NCBI GenBank assembly: GCA_031416415.1
Contig: JANOTP010000071.1
Coordinates: forward strand, 41,471 to 105,470
Length of the DNA stretch: 64,000 nt
From: JANYCO01 sp031416415
GTDB taxonomy: Bacteria; Bacteroidota; Bacteroidia; Cytophagales; Cytophagaceae
Direction of reading: 5' to 3'
Shown: positions 1-8,702 of the stretch, one piece after another
Position numbering within the stretch: the stretch's first letter is position 1
How the letters are laid out: each line of letters begins with the position of its first letter
The notes under the pieces: model-generated
Database searches by the model: none
Told to the model about the DNA's origin: nothing
The model's input: only the letters and a program-made list of their open reading frames with translations
Program-made: the position numbers and the translations under genes

Positions 1-2
1 AT

Positions 3-317
3 GTGATGTTGAGAATAGAACGAAATTTTCGGTTGGCAAGATTTAATACACATATTGGGCTGTTGGGTATTTATCGAATAACAAAAGATGAGTTTACCAA
101 TAAAAGTAACGTTAGACAAAAACAGGATGGAACCACAGGTCTAGCATTGAGTGGTATTGCTGGGATGGGATATAATTTTTCGGCTCGATCAGGTATCAAA
201 ATTATTTTCGGGGTAAGGTTGATGCAACGTTATCGTTTAGATAAGCTTCACGAGCTTTCGCTAGATGGACTCTCTCGGGAATTTGTTAATACAATAGGAT
301 ATGAATATAGATTTTAA
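3..317 (+). CDS. C-terminal end of an outer-membrane beta-barrel protein (partial)
   Basis: The frame is open to the left window edge, so this is the 3' end of a larger gene; the GTG at position 3 is not taken as a real start. About 104 residues are visible. They alternate short hydrophobic/aromatic strands with Gly- and Ser-rich turns and end in an aromatic residue (EYRF), which is the usual C-terminal strand of outer-membrane barrels in Bacteroidota. It lies only 5 nt upstream of the TPR-CHAT gene, so the two are probably co-transcribed. The family cannot be named from this fragment. Confidence 0.6.
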   Translation: MMLRIERNFRLARFNTHIGLLGIYRITKDEFTNKSNVRQKQDGTTGLALSGIAGMGYNFSARSGIKIIFGVRLMQRYRLDKLHELSLDGLSREFVNTIGYEYRF

Positions 318-322
318 TCGAT

Positions 323-3085
323 ATGAATAAGAAATACTTTTCAATTTTACTACTACTCTCTATTCTATTCGTAGGTCGCACTGTTCATGCACAATTAAAA
401 AAAGATACAATAGCGGCATCGGTTATGAATGCTCAAGCCGATTCTCTTTTTAAAGTTGCGGCTTATGAAGAATCATCAGTAAAGTATAACAGTGCTTCAA
501 CTATTTATAAAAAATATTCCCTTTGGAGAAAATATACAACTTGTCAGACAAGGGTGATTGAAAATTTTTCTCGTCAAGGGAAGTGCGATGAAGCTATTGA
601 TCTTTCCTCGAGTTTATTAGTTATTGTATCCAATAATAAGTTGCTCTCTACGGAGTCAGAAGCTATGGTGCTCAATGAGCTAGGTTTTGCATATCTATCC
701 AAAGGTAGAAGTGACCTTGCTTTAGAGAATTTGAAAAAAGCAATTGACATACTTACTTCGTTGAAGAGTTTTAATAAATCAGCTCTTGCACTCTATTATA
801 AAAATCTTGGATTGGCAAATTGGAGCGCTGCGAATAATGAACTTGCACTTGAGCACTTGCAAAAATCACTTAGTCTACTTAAAAGTATTTATGTAGGAAA
901 TAATACTGAAGTAGCAGATGTTTATAATAATATAGGGTTAGTCTATTCTTCTACAGATTCCGAAAAAGCACTTGAATATTATTCGAAAGCTTTAGAAGTA
1001 TATGAGAAAGTTTATGGAAGTAATCATCCAAATGTAGCTATCACAACCAATAATATTGCAATTATTCAACGTAAGCAAAAAAAATATGTAGAAGCGCTCG
1101 CTAATTTTCAAAAGGTATTGTATGTATGGGAATCTATCTATAAAGGACGCCACCCTAACCAAGCCTTTGTTTTTACTAATGTAGGTCAAGTGTATTCGGA
1201 TAGAGGAGAAATGGACAAAGCGTTAGAATTTCAAAATAAAGCATTGGATATATACAAAGAAAATTATGGTGAAAAACACCCAGAGATTGCAGGGATTTAT
1301 AATCAAATAGGAATTGTTTTTTCAAGCCAGAATAAATTCAAGCAGTCGTTAGAAAGTTTTCAAAATGCGATTTGCGCAAATGTTTCTAATTTTAATAGTA
1401 AAGACCTTGACATAAATCCAATAATAGGAAATTATTACAACGCTAATATTCTCCTTTATTCACTTTTGATGAAAGCGAGAACACTGGAAAGTAGGTATAC
1501 CTTGAAAACATTAAACCCTTCAGATTTAAAACTATCGGTGAGTACATTTTATTCTTGTGATACCTTAATTGAGCGTATAAGAAAAGTACAGACTAATAAA
1601 AATGACAAAATAGAATTGGGTAAGTTGGCCTCAGGGGTTTATGAAGATGCGATTCGCGTATGTATGAGTCTTCGTGAAGGCGCGGCAAAGAAGAAAATAT
1701 ATAATGAAAAGGCTTTTTATTTTGCAGAAAAAAGTAAAACAGCAGTTTTGCTAGAAGCCATTTCTGATTCTGAAGCAAAGCATTTTGCAAATATTCCTGA
1801 TTCATTATTAGAAAAAGAAAAATTTATCAAAGCTGAAATTTCTTATTGCGAACAAAAGCTAGCTGAAAAGGCTGATCTCAGTAAAGAACAAGTATATAAG
1901 GATAAATTATTTTTATTGAATCGTGAGTATGAAAAATTTATTTCTGATTTGGAAAAACAATTTCCGGAATATTATAATTTAAAATTTAATGTTAAAACTA
2001 CTACAGTTGCATCTTTGCAAAAAGTATTGGATAAAAAGACAGTTCTTGTAAGTTATTTTATAGCAGACGATAGTCGAAGGGTATATATTTTTTATGTCTC
2101 TTGGAAAAATTTTGAAGTATTCGATGTACAAGAAAATGAAAGATTAAATAAACTACTTATAGGATATAGAAACTCAATACGTTTTGATGCGAAAGAGGTT
2201 TTCGCTGATGTTTCTTATCAGCTAAAGAAACAGTTGTTGCCTTTTAAACTTAACTCTACCGTTGAAAAGATTATTGTAGTGCCAGATGGTAAGTTAGGTA
2301 CTATTCCATTTGAATCGTTTATAACGAAAAAAGTAGATTGGGAGAAAGATAATATATCCTCTTACCCTTTTCTAATTAAGAAATGTGCTATTACTTATAG
2401 TTATTCTGCCAATTTGTATGAGCAATCTAGGCAAAAGAAAATGCGAAACGAAGGGGCTCTTTTTGTATGTGCACCTATCGATTTTACTGGGAAAGGATTG
2501 ATTAGTTTGCCCTCAACAAAAGACGAAGTTTCAAAAATTGGAAGTTTGTTTAATGAAAACGGAATAAAAAGCAACTGTTTTATTGGAAAAATTGTACAGG
2601 AAAATCTTATTAAGTCTTCTGTTTTGCAGGAATGCAAGTACTTGCATTTCGCTACACATGGTATTGTGGATGAAAAAAATCCTGAACTTTCTGAAATTTA
2701 TCTAGCTACAGATACTACTGGAAAAGAAGATGGCAATTTGTATTCTGGGGAGATTTATAATTTAAAAATTAAGGCAGATTTAGTTACCCTATCGGCTTGT
2801 CAAACAGGTTTAGGCAAGGTTCAAAAAGGAGAGGGTATCATAGGTCTCTCAAGAGCGTTATTGTATGCTGGTGCTCAGAATCTCATTGTTTCCTTATGGA
2901 GTGTAGCGGATAGGTCTACCTCTATGTTAATGATTGATTTTTATGATGATATGCTTAAAAATAAGTCGTACAGGGAGAATGGAGAATACAGCTATTCTTT
3001 GCGTAATGCTAAGCTCAAAATGATTGAAAATGGACAGTTTAATAAGCCATTTTATTGGGCTCCTTTTATTTTGATAGGTAAGTAG
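323..3085 (+). CDS. Secreted TPR-CHAT domain protein (caspase-like peptidase fold)
   Basis: The 920-aa protein starts with a signal peptide of about 23 residues ending at VHAQ. Tetratricopeptide repeats follow (about residues 100-390, with recurrent A-L-E-Y/N-L-A-L-E patterns), then a coiled-coil-rich linker, then a C-terminal CHAT domain (about 600-920). The CHAT catalytic dyad is visible as ATHG (His 779) and SACQTG (Cys 826), and the C-terminal GL-SRALLYAGA-L-SLW block is also present. CHAT domains belong to the caspase/separase clan and usually act as TPR-gated proteases. Here the signal peptide places it in the periplasm or at the cell surface. The substrate is unknown. The downstream neighbours are a TonB receptor and a DUF4249 lipoprotein. 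Confidence 0.88.
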   Translation: MNKKYFSILLLLSILFVGRTVHAQLKKDTIAASVMNAQADSLFKVAAYEESSVKYNSASTIYKKYSLWRKYTTCQTRVIENFSRQGKCDEAIDLSSSLLVIVSNNKLLSTESEAMVLNELGFAYLSKGRSDLALENLKKAIDILTSLKSFNKSALALYYKNLGLANWSAANNELALEHLQKSLSLLKSIYVGNNTEVADVYNNIGLVYSSTDSEKALEYYSKALEVYEKVYGSNHPNVAITTNNIAIIQRKQKKYVEALANFQKVLYVWESIYKGRHPNQAFVFTNVGQVYSDRGEMDKALEFQNKALDIYKENYGEKHPEIAGIYNQIGIVFSSQNKFKQSLESFQNAICANVSNFNSKDLDINPIIGNYYNANILLYSLLMKARTLESRYTLKTLNPSDLKLSVSTFYSCDTLIERIRKVQTNKNDKIELGKLASGVYEDAIRVCMSLREGAAKKKIYNEKAFYFAEKSKTAVLLEAISDSEAKHFANIPDSLLEKEKFIKAEISYCEQKLAEKADLSKEQVYKDKLFLLNREYEKFISDLEKQFPEYYNLKFNVKTTTVASLQKVLDKKTVLVSYFIADDSRRVYIFYVSWKNFEVFDVQENERLNKLLIGYRNSIRFDAKEVFADVSYQLKKQLLPFKLNSTVEKIIVVPDGKLGTIPFESFITKKVDWEKDNISSYPFLIKKCAITYSYSANLYEQSRQKKMRNEGALFVCAPIDFTGKGLISLPSTKDEVSKIGSLFNENGIKSNCFIGKIVQENLIKSSVLQECKYLHFATHGIVDEKNPELSEIYLATDTTGKEDGNLYSGEIYNLKIKADLVTLSACQTGLGKVQKGEGIIGLSRALLYAGAQNLIVSLWSVADRSTSMLMIDFYDDMLKNKSYRENGEYSYSLRNAKLKMIENGQFNKPFYWAPFILIGK

Positions 3086-3157
3086 TTAACGTGATTTGAT
3101 GTTTTTTTAATAATAGTACATAAGACTGTTTTAATAAATATTGTATCATAAATGTTA

Positions 3158-3165
3158 TATATTTG
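3158..3165 (+). promoter_or_regulatory. Candidate Bacteroidota -7 promoter element (TATATTTG)
   Basis: The octamer matches the TAnnTTTG -7 consensus exactly and lies 25 nt before the TonB receptor start, in a 105-nt AT-rich gap. No perfect -33 TTTG is seen at the usual spacing, so this is tentative. Confidence 0.4.
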
Positions 3166-3190
3166 TTGAATATTTAGACACGATTCTTTC

Positions 3191-5569
3191 ATGATTAATA
3201 AAGTAATAATTTTTGTAGCTTTTTTTTGTGGGTTAGTTTTTTCTTCGTACGCACAAAAATATACGTTAAGTGGCACTATTAAGGATTCCTCAAGTGGGGA
3301 AGCAATGATAGGGGCTTCTATATTTATTAAGGAAACAAAGAATAGTGCAGCTACTAATGATTATGGTTTCTTCTCTATTAGTCTTCCCAAAGGCACATAT
3401 ACTGTAATTATTTCATCAATGGGTTATAACGATAATCGTCAGGTTATAGAATTGAATTCTAACCAAACGTTAACTATAACGTTGGGTGAAGAAATTATAA
3501 CAGCCGAGGAGGTCACCGTTACAGGCGAGAGACCTGATAAGAATATAGAAGATACAAAGATGAGTAATATACGAATGGACATAAAGCAGATTAAAAAACT
3601 GCCCGCTTTGTTTGGAGAAATAGATATTATTAAAAATATTCAAATGTTGCCGGGTATTGGGGTGGCAGGAGAGGGGAACACTGGACTTTATGTGCGTGGA
3701 GGAGGTGCAGACCAGAATCTTATTTTACTTGATGAAGCTCCCGTTTATAATCCATCACATTTATTTGGAATGTTTTCGGTATTTAATTCTGATGCATTAA
3801 AATCAGCCGAAATATATAAAGGAGGAATTCCTGCACAATATGGCGGGCGGCTTTCTTCCTTGCTAGATATTAGGACTAAAGATGGGAACGCAAAGAAATT
3901 TGGAGCATCTGGAGGAATAGGATTAATAGCTAGTCGACTTACGTTACAAGGGCCTATTATAAAAGATAAATGTTCGTATGTAATTTCTGCGCGCCGAACC
4001 TATGCTGACTTATTTTTGAAGTTAGCGGATGTTGTTGGTGTATTAAACAATCCTAACGTAAAGGGTGCTAAGCTTTATTTTTATGACCTTAATGCAAAAG
4101 TTAATTATAAAATAAATGAAAAAAATCAAATTTTCATTGCTGGATACTTTGGTAAGGATGTATTGTCTGCCGCTGGTTTCGGACTCAATTGGAGTAATGC
4201 AACGAGTACATTGCGATGGAATCATGTTTATGGAAATAAATTATTTTCAAATACGACATTGTTCTATTCAAATTATAATTATGAACTTGGTATTAACTCA
4301 GGAAGTGAAGGGTTTAAATGGAAGTCGAATTTGAAAGAAGTAGCAGTGAAACAGGATTACACGTATTTTCTTAATCCTTCAAATGAAGTCACTTTTGGCG
4401 TTAATTTAAGTTATAAAGTTTATGATCCAGGAAAATTAATACCTCAAGAAGGGAATACTACTTTTAGACCGTTTAAACTGGCTCCTTATCATTCTATGGA
4501 AGAGGCTGTTTATCTTAGTAACAAACAAAAACTTACTAAACGAATTTCTGTTGAATACGGGCTGAGGTATACTTTATTTCAAAATGTAGGGCGTGATTCT
4601 GTTATTCAATATAATAATGGTGTTGTAAGCAATGATAATATTATTGACACTACGGTATATGATAGATTTGATTTAATAAAAAATTATGGTGGTTTTGAGC
4701 CAAGAATTTCCTCAAGATACTTACTTAATGAGCGAAGTTCTGTGAAAGCATCTTACAACAGAACACTTCAGTTTCTTCACTTATTGTCAAATTCATCTTC
4801 GCCATTACCAACAAGTCAATGGATACCAAGTACGCCATATGTCAAGCCTCAAAAAGCGGATCAATTTGCTGTTGGATATTTCAGGAATTTTAAAGAAAAT
4901 AAATATGAAGCTTCAGCCGAAGTGTATTACAAGTATTTTTATAATGCATTAGATTTTAAAGATAACGCAAATCTAATCGCTAACAGAAATATTGAGACTG
5001 AAATATTGAGAGGAAAAGGTTGGTCGTATGGATTAGAATTATTTTTGAGAAAGCATACTGGAAAAGTTACGGGTTGGATAAGTTATACATTGTCTAAAAC
5101 TGAATTAAATATTGCTGGTATAAATGAAGGTAGAAATTATTATGCGAGTTATGATCGAAGACATAATTTAAATATTGTTATGTCTTATGATATCAATAGC
5201 AGATGGAATTTTTCTGCCAATTGGGTCTATGGATCAGGAAGGCCATTGACTGTGCCTATTCAATTGTATCATTATGAGCGTTCGAATGTTGGCTATATTC
5301 CTTCAAGAAATAATTATAGAATTCCTGCCTATCACAGAATGGATATTTCAGCAACGCTTTATGCTAAGAAAAAAGAAAATAGAAAGAATTTCGGAAGTTG
5401 GAATTTTTCTATATATAATCTATACGCACATAAAAATGCATTTACCGTGTTTACTAGAGACAAAAATTTCGGAACAGACGAAAGCCCTGTTTATAAAGAC
5501 GAAAAAGAACTTGTAAAATTATACTTGTTCTCTATAGTTCCATCTATTACTTATAATTTCAATTTCTAG
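3191..5569 (+). CDS. TonB-dependent receptor with carboxypeptidase-regulatory-like N-terminal domain
   Basis: The 792-aa protein has a signal peptide (about residues 1-21), then a CarboxypepD_reg-like/Ig-type domain (YTLSGTIKDSSSGEAMIGAS, about 24-108). A TonB plug follows, with MLPGIG, LYVRGGGADQNLILLDEAPVYNP and GIPAQYGGRLSS motifs (about 125-235), and then a beta-barrel ending in the aromatic-terminated NFNF. At 792 residues it is shorter than typical SusC proteins (about 1000), and no SusD is adjacent. The next gene, 4 nt away, encodes a DUF4249 lipoprotein; this receptor/DUF4249 pairing is common in Bacteroidota and of unknown substrate. It probably imports a ligand across the outer membrane using TonB-ExbBD energy. 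Confidence 0.92.
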   Translation: MINKVIIFVAFFCGLVFSSYAQKYTLSGTIKDSSSGEAMIGASIFIKETKNSAATNDYGFFSISLPKGTYTVIISSMGYNDNRQVIELNSNQTLTITLGEEIITAEEVTVTGERPDKNIEDTKMSNIRMDIKQIKKLPALFGEIDIIKNIQMLPGIGVAGEGNTGLYVRGGGADQNLILLDEAPVYNPSHLFGMFSVFNSDALKSAEIYKGGIPAQYGGRLSSLLDIRTKDGNAKKFGASGGIGLIASRLTLQGPIIKDKCSYVISARRTYADLFLKLADVVGVLNNPNVKGAKLYFYDLNAKVNYKINEKNQIFIAGYFGKDVLSAAGFGLNWSNATSTLRWNHVYGNKLFSNTTLFYSNYNYELGINSGSEGFKWKSNLKEVAVKQDYTYFLNPSNEVTFGVNLSYKVYDPGKLIPQEGNTTFRPFKLAPYHSMEEAVYLSNKQKLTKRISVEYGLRYTLFQNVGRDSVIQYNNGVVSNDNIIDTTVYDRFDLIKNYGGFEPRISSRYLLNERSSVKASYNRTLQFLHLLSNSSSPLPTSQWIPSTPYVKPQKADQFAVGYFRNFKENKYEASAEVYYKYFYNALDFKDNANLIANRNIETEILRGKGWSYGLELFLRKHTGKVTGWISYTLSKTELNIAGINEGRNYYASYDRRHNLNIVMSYDINSRWNFSANWVYGSGRPLTVPIQLYHYERSNVGYIPSRNNYRIPAYHRMDISATLYAKKKENRKNFGSWNFSIYNLYAHKNAFTVFTRDKNFGTDESPVYKDEKELVKLYLFSIVPSITYNFNF

Positions 5570-5573
5570 ACTT

Positions 5574-6383
5574 ATGAAAATAAATAGTATATTATTTTTC
5601 GTTGTTATTATGTTTTCGGCTTGTACTCAAGTATTAGTAGTAGATGTTCCATCGGATTCTGACAGGGTAGTTATTGAAGGTTCCGTAACAACCCAGACGC
5701 AACCGTTCGAAGTGAAACTAAGCAAGACGATAGCTTTAGGTAATAGCACTACTTACCCGCTAATAAATAATGCGTTAGTTGTTATTTCTGATAATGCCGG
5801 AAATCGTGATACTCTTAATTTGATAGAGCCAGGTATATACAGGACTAGTACTTCTAAAACAGGAGTAGTGGGACGAACGTATTTTCTTTCAGTAGTAATT
5901 GATGGGGTGAATTATTTTGGTCAAGACCAACTTTTTCCTGTTTCACCGATAGATTCTTTGTATGCTATTTTCAAACAGGCTGGTTCGGGTTTGTTTATAT
6001 CGTCTGATGGCTATTATCTATATTTTGATTATTCTGATCCTGTAGGGGTTAAAAATCATTATATGTACAGGATATATAAAAATAATGAACCTGTTTTATC
6101 GCCAAGTGAGATAGCTGTATATGACGATAATTTTTTGGCACCTATAATTAAAGGTCAACGTCTTGATGGTCGTTACGGAAGCGGTGATAAAATAAGGTTT
6201 GAATTGTATTCGCTTAGTGAACCTGGCTTTGTCTTTTATAATGGATTGACAAATCAGTTGCAAAATGATGGTGGTTTTTTTAGTACACCACCCGCAAATG
6301 CAATAAGTAATATGTCAGGTGGGGCCTTAGGTTTTTTTCGAGCATCTGATATTTCGATTGATTCAGTAACAGTGGCTCAGTAG
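5574..6383 (+). CDS. DUF4249 family outer-membrane lipoprotein
   Basis: The 269-aa product has a lipobox-type N-terminus (VIMFSACTQ, Cys 17), so it should be a lipoprotein. The following VVIEGSVTTQTQPFEVKLSKT and NALVVISDNAGNRDTLNL segments are typical of DUF4249. It starts 4 nt after the TonB receptor stop and probably forms a receptor-lipoprotein pair with it at the cell surface. The substrate is unknown, and no enzyme is encoded next to it to suggest one. Confidence 0.82.
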   Translation: MKINSILFFVVIMFSACTQVLVVDVPSDSDRVVIEGSVTTQTQPFEVKLSKTIALGNSTTYPLINNALVVISDNAGNRDTLNLIEPGIYRTSTSKTGVVGRTYFLSVVIDGVNYFGQDQLFPVSPIDSLYAIFKQAGSGLFISSDGYYLYFDYSDPVGVKNHYMYRIYKNNEPVLSPSEIAVYDDNFLAPIIKGQRLDGRYGSGDKIRFELYSLSEPGFVFYNGLTNQLQNDGGFFSTPPANAISNMSGGALGFFRASDISIDSVTVAQ

Positions 6384-6432
6384 TTTTGCTGTAATTTTTA
6401 AAAATTGTTTTGTAACTAAAAAAACCTCTAGT

Positions 6433-7458
6433 ATGGTAAAAATTACAAACAAAAAAATACCTTATAAAATTAGTAAGTCTTTGCGTAAATATCTTTTGGA
6501 TTATGGCAGAGAACTTAAAATGCCAATATCTTACAGAGATTTAGGACGTTTTGGTAGTTCCATTCCATTATACGATAAGAGGAATAAAGACTCCTTATGG
6601 GTAAGTGTTTTTTATCAGCAAGATGATATGTCACATATCTATGAAGCACTAAAAAAAACATATGCTATCTTAAAAGCAAGTGGTGACCTCTCCGTTATGA
6701 AACACTTATTTATAGACCGTATAGATCTTTGTATGTATGGGAATAGCAAGCCCTATAGAATAAGAGTTGTAAATAAAATTAATGACAACTTTGACTATTT
6801 TTATATAAAAAATGCAGATGCTTCCCGGATTTATGGTTTAGAATTGGAACATTTACTCTCTCCAAACAGTATGAATTTTTACACCGATGGTGATACCTTG
6901 ATAGAGGAACATATTGTCGGAATTCCAGGAGATATGTTTATTGAACAATATTTACATGATATAAATTTAAATAAAATTAGGCTTGCAAAAGAGTTTGTAA
7001 AATTTAATGAGCGCTGTTTTATCAGGTTGTTGGGAGATATGCATTCAAGTAATTTTGTAGTTGCCATTACCCCAGATTTTGAAGAAGTAGAGTATCGTAT
7101 TAGGGCAATAGATTTTGACCAACAGTCCTATGAAGGGAAGAAGTTTGTTTACATGCCTCAGTTTTTTTTGCAAAATAATCCTATTATTAAAATTGGTATG
7201 GAAGTACTAACTCCTGAAACCGTAAAGCAATATCAGAAAGAAGAGCGTTCTATGATCGCTTCACGGTTAAAATCTTCTAAGTATCGAATTAAAGAATTGG
7301 GGGATGCCGTTAAAAATGATGAAATTTCTACTTCAGGCAACATTGAAAAGCTTAAGATAGAACTGGCGGAACATTATAATCATAAAGAGTTTCTTCGATG
7401 CAAAAACATGGGAGCGATTGTTAGGACTAGCCTTCGTATTATATTGAAAGATCGATAG
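6433..7458 (+). CDS. Hypothetical protein with a kinase-like catalytic signature
   Basis: The 341-aa protein is soluble, with no signal peptide. Around residues 197-240 it has RLLGDMHSSNF followed about 20 residues later by IRAIDFDQQ. This matches the GD-H-N...ID-D arrangement of the catalytic loop and metal-binding Asp in aminoglycoside phosphotransferase/HipA-like kinase folds. A clear nucleotide-binding lobe cannot be picked out by eye. The C-terminal third is Lys/Glu-rich and helical. I do not recognise a named family; the kinase link is inference from these two motifs. It lies between the DUF4249 gene and divIC, on the same strand as both. Confidence 0.6.
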   Translation: MVKITNKKIPYKISKSLRKYLLDYGRELKMPISYRDLGRFGSSIPLYDKRNKDSLWVSVFYQQDDMSHIYEALKKTYAILKASGDLSVMKHLFIDRIDLCMYGNSKPYRIRVVNKINDNFDYFYIKNADASRIYGLELEHLLSPNSMNFYTDGDTLIEEHIVGIPGDMFIEQYLHDINLNKIRLAKEFVKFNERCFIRLLGDMHSSNFVVAITPDFEEVEYRIRAIDFDQQSYEGKKFVYMPQFFLQNNPIIKIGMEVLTPETVKQYQKEERSMIASRLKSSKYRIKELGDAVKNDEISTSGNIEKLKIELAEHYNHKEFLRCKNMGAIVRTSLRIILKDR

Positions 7459-7462
7459 ATAT

Positions 7463-7492
7463 TTTGAGATTTGATTGAAATTCGTAACTTTA
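7463..7492 (+). promoter_or_regulatory. Candidate promoter of the divIC-like gene
   Basis: TTTG (7463-7466) and TAACTTTA (7485-7492) are separated by 18 nt. This fits the Bacteroidota -33 TTTG / -7 TAnnTTTG layout with one deviation in the last base, about 20 nt before the start codon at 7512. Confidence 0.45.
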
Positions 7493-7511
7493 CATAGCTG
7501 ATCGTAAAAAT

Positions 7512-7811
7512 ATGTTGTCTCGAATTCCAAAATTCTTCAAAAATTTCTATTTTCTGGTAGCTTTCTTCTTCCTTATATTTATGATATTTTTTGATCCTAA
7601 TGACTTTATTAGTCAGTATAAGATGCGAGGAGGGTTAAAAGAACTAGAGGCCGAAAAAGCTTATTACCAGGAACGAATAATTGAAGTTGAGAAGGAGAGA
7701 GAGGCGTTGTTAAATGATTATAAAAAACTAGAACAGTTTGCCCGTGAAAACTATTTAATGAAAAAACCTACAGAAGATGTATATGTGATAGTAGAGAAGG
7801 AAGAGAATTAG
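7512..7811 (+). CDS. FtsB/DivIC family septum formation initiator
   Basis: This 99-aa protein has the standard layout for the family: a short cytoplasmic start, one membrane helix (about residues 11-28, FYFLVAFFFLIFMIFF), then a coiled coil (GGLKELEAEKAYYQERIIEVEKERE). It ends in the conserved LEQFARENYLMKKPTEDVYVI block that interacts with partner divisome proteins. It is expected to act in the divisome with FtsL/FtsQ-type partners. Its own promoter and a strong downstream hairpin suggest a monocistronic unit. Confidence 0.88.
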   Translation: MLSRIPKFFKNFYFLVAFFFLIFMIFFDPNDFISQYKMRGGLKELEAEKAYYQERIIEVEKEREALLNDYKKLEQFARENYLMKKPTEDVYVIVEKEEN

Positions 7812-7833
7812 TAGGCTTATTAGTATAATATAT

Positions 7834-7870
7834 AAAAAAGGTTTGATTTGAGGATTAAACCTTTTTTGTT
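7834..7870 (+). terminator. Rho-independent terminator
   Basis: An 11-bp perfect stem (AAAAAAGGTTT / AAACCTTTTTT, 7834-7844 with 7857-7867) has a 12-nt loop and ends in a T run. It lies 22 nt after the divIC-like stop. Confidence 0.85.
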
Positions 7871-7899
7871 TTTAGGAGTCAAACAAAAAAAAGAATTTT

Positions 7900-8679
7900 A
7901 TGGATACTGCTCATTCCTTTCTTCCAGTCCTACTCTCGGTAGTACGTTATTTTGTATTTGCTGGTATCGCCTACTTCATATTTTATAAATGGAAAAAGAA
8001 GGATTGGCTATATATGAAAATCCAACAAAAATTTCCAGAAGCCTCCGGAATGAGAAGGGAAATGCTTTATAGTTTATGCACTGGAGTAATATTTGGTCTT
8101 ATGGCTACTACTATTGTTTTTGCTAGGTTAAATGGATATACAATGATCTATACTAAATTGACTGAATATGGTTGGTTGTATTTATTGTTATCTCCTATGG
8201 TGGTAATATTGGTTCATGACACTTATTTTTATTGGACCCATCGTCTGATGCATCATCCTAAATTGTTTTTGATAACACATAAAGTTCATCACCTTTCACA
8301 TAATCCTACGCCATGGGCGGCGTTTGCATTCCATCCGATAGAAGCAATTATTGAGGCTGCATTTTTCCCTGTTTTACTTTTTATTATACCCCTTCATCCA
8401 ATTGTGATTTTGATATTTATGTTATACATGATTGTTATGAATGTACTTGGGCATACTGGTTATGAGTTTTTTCCAAAAGGAGCTATTCGACACCCTATTT
8501 TGAAATGGTATACTACTCCTACCCATCATAATATGCATCATAAATTAGGGAAAGGAAATTATGGATTGTATTTTAATTTTTGGGATCGTATCATGAACAC
8601 AAATCATGATACTTATGAAGACACTTTTGACGCTGTAAAAGAACGAAAAAACACACTCTTTAATTTACGGAATCAATAG
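7900..8679 (+). CDS. Sterol desaturase / fatty acid hydroxylase family protein
   Basis: The 259-aa integral membrane protein has several hydrophobic segments and the full set of His boxes of the family: HDTYFYWTHRLMHH, HKVHHLSHNPTP and THHNMHHKLG. These histidines bind a di-iron centre that uses O2 to hydroxylate or desaturate lipids. Members in Bacteroidota modify membrane lipids or carotenoids; the substrate here cannot be read from the sequence. It ends convergently with the PBP gene 23 nt downstream. Confidence 0.88.
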   Translation: MDTAHSFLPVLLSVVRYFVFAGIAYFIFYKWKKKDWLYMKIQQKFPEASGMRREMLYSLCTGVIFGLMATTIVFARLNGYTMIYTKLTEYGWLYLLLSPMVVILVHDTYFYWTHRLMHHPKLFLITHKVHHLSHNPTPWAAFAFHPIEAIIEAAFFPVLLFIIPLHPIVILIFMLYMIVMNVLGHTGYEFFPKGAIRHPILKWYTTPTHHNMHHKLGKGNYGLYFNFWDRIMNTNHDTYEDTFDAVKERKNTLFNLRNQ

Positions 8680-8702
8680 ATGTTTAAAATTACAAATAGC
8701 GA

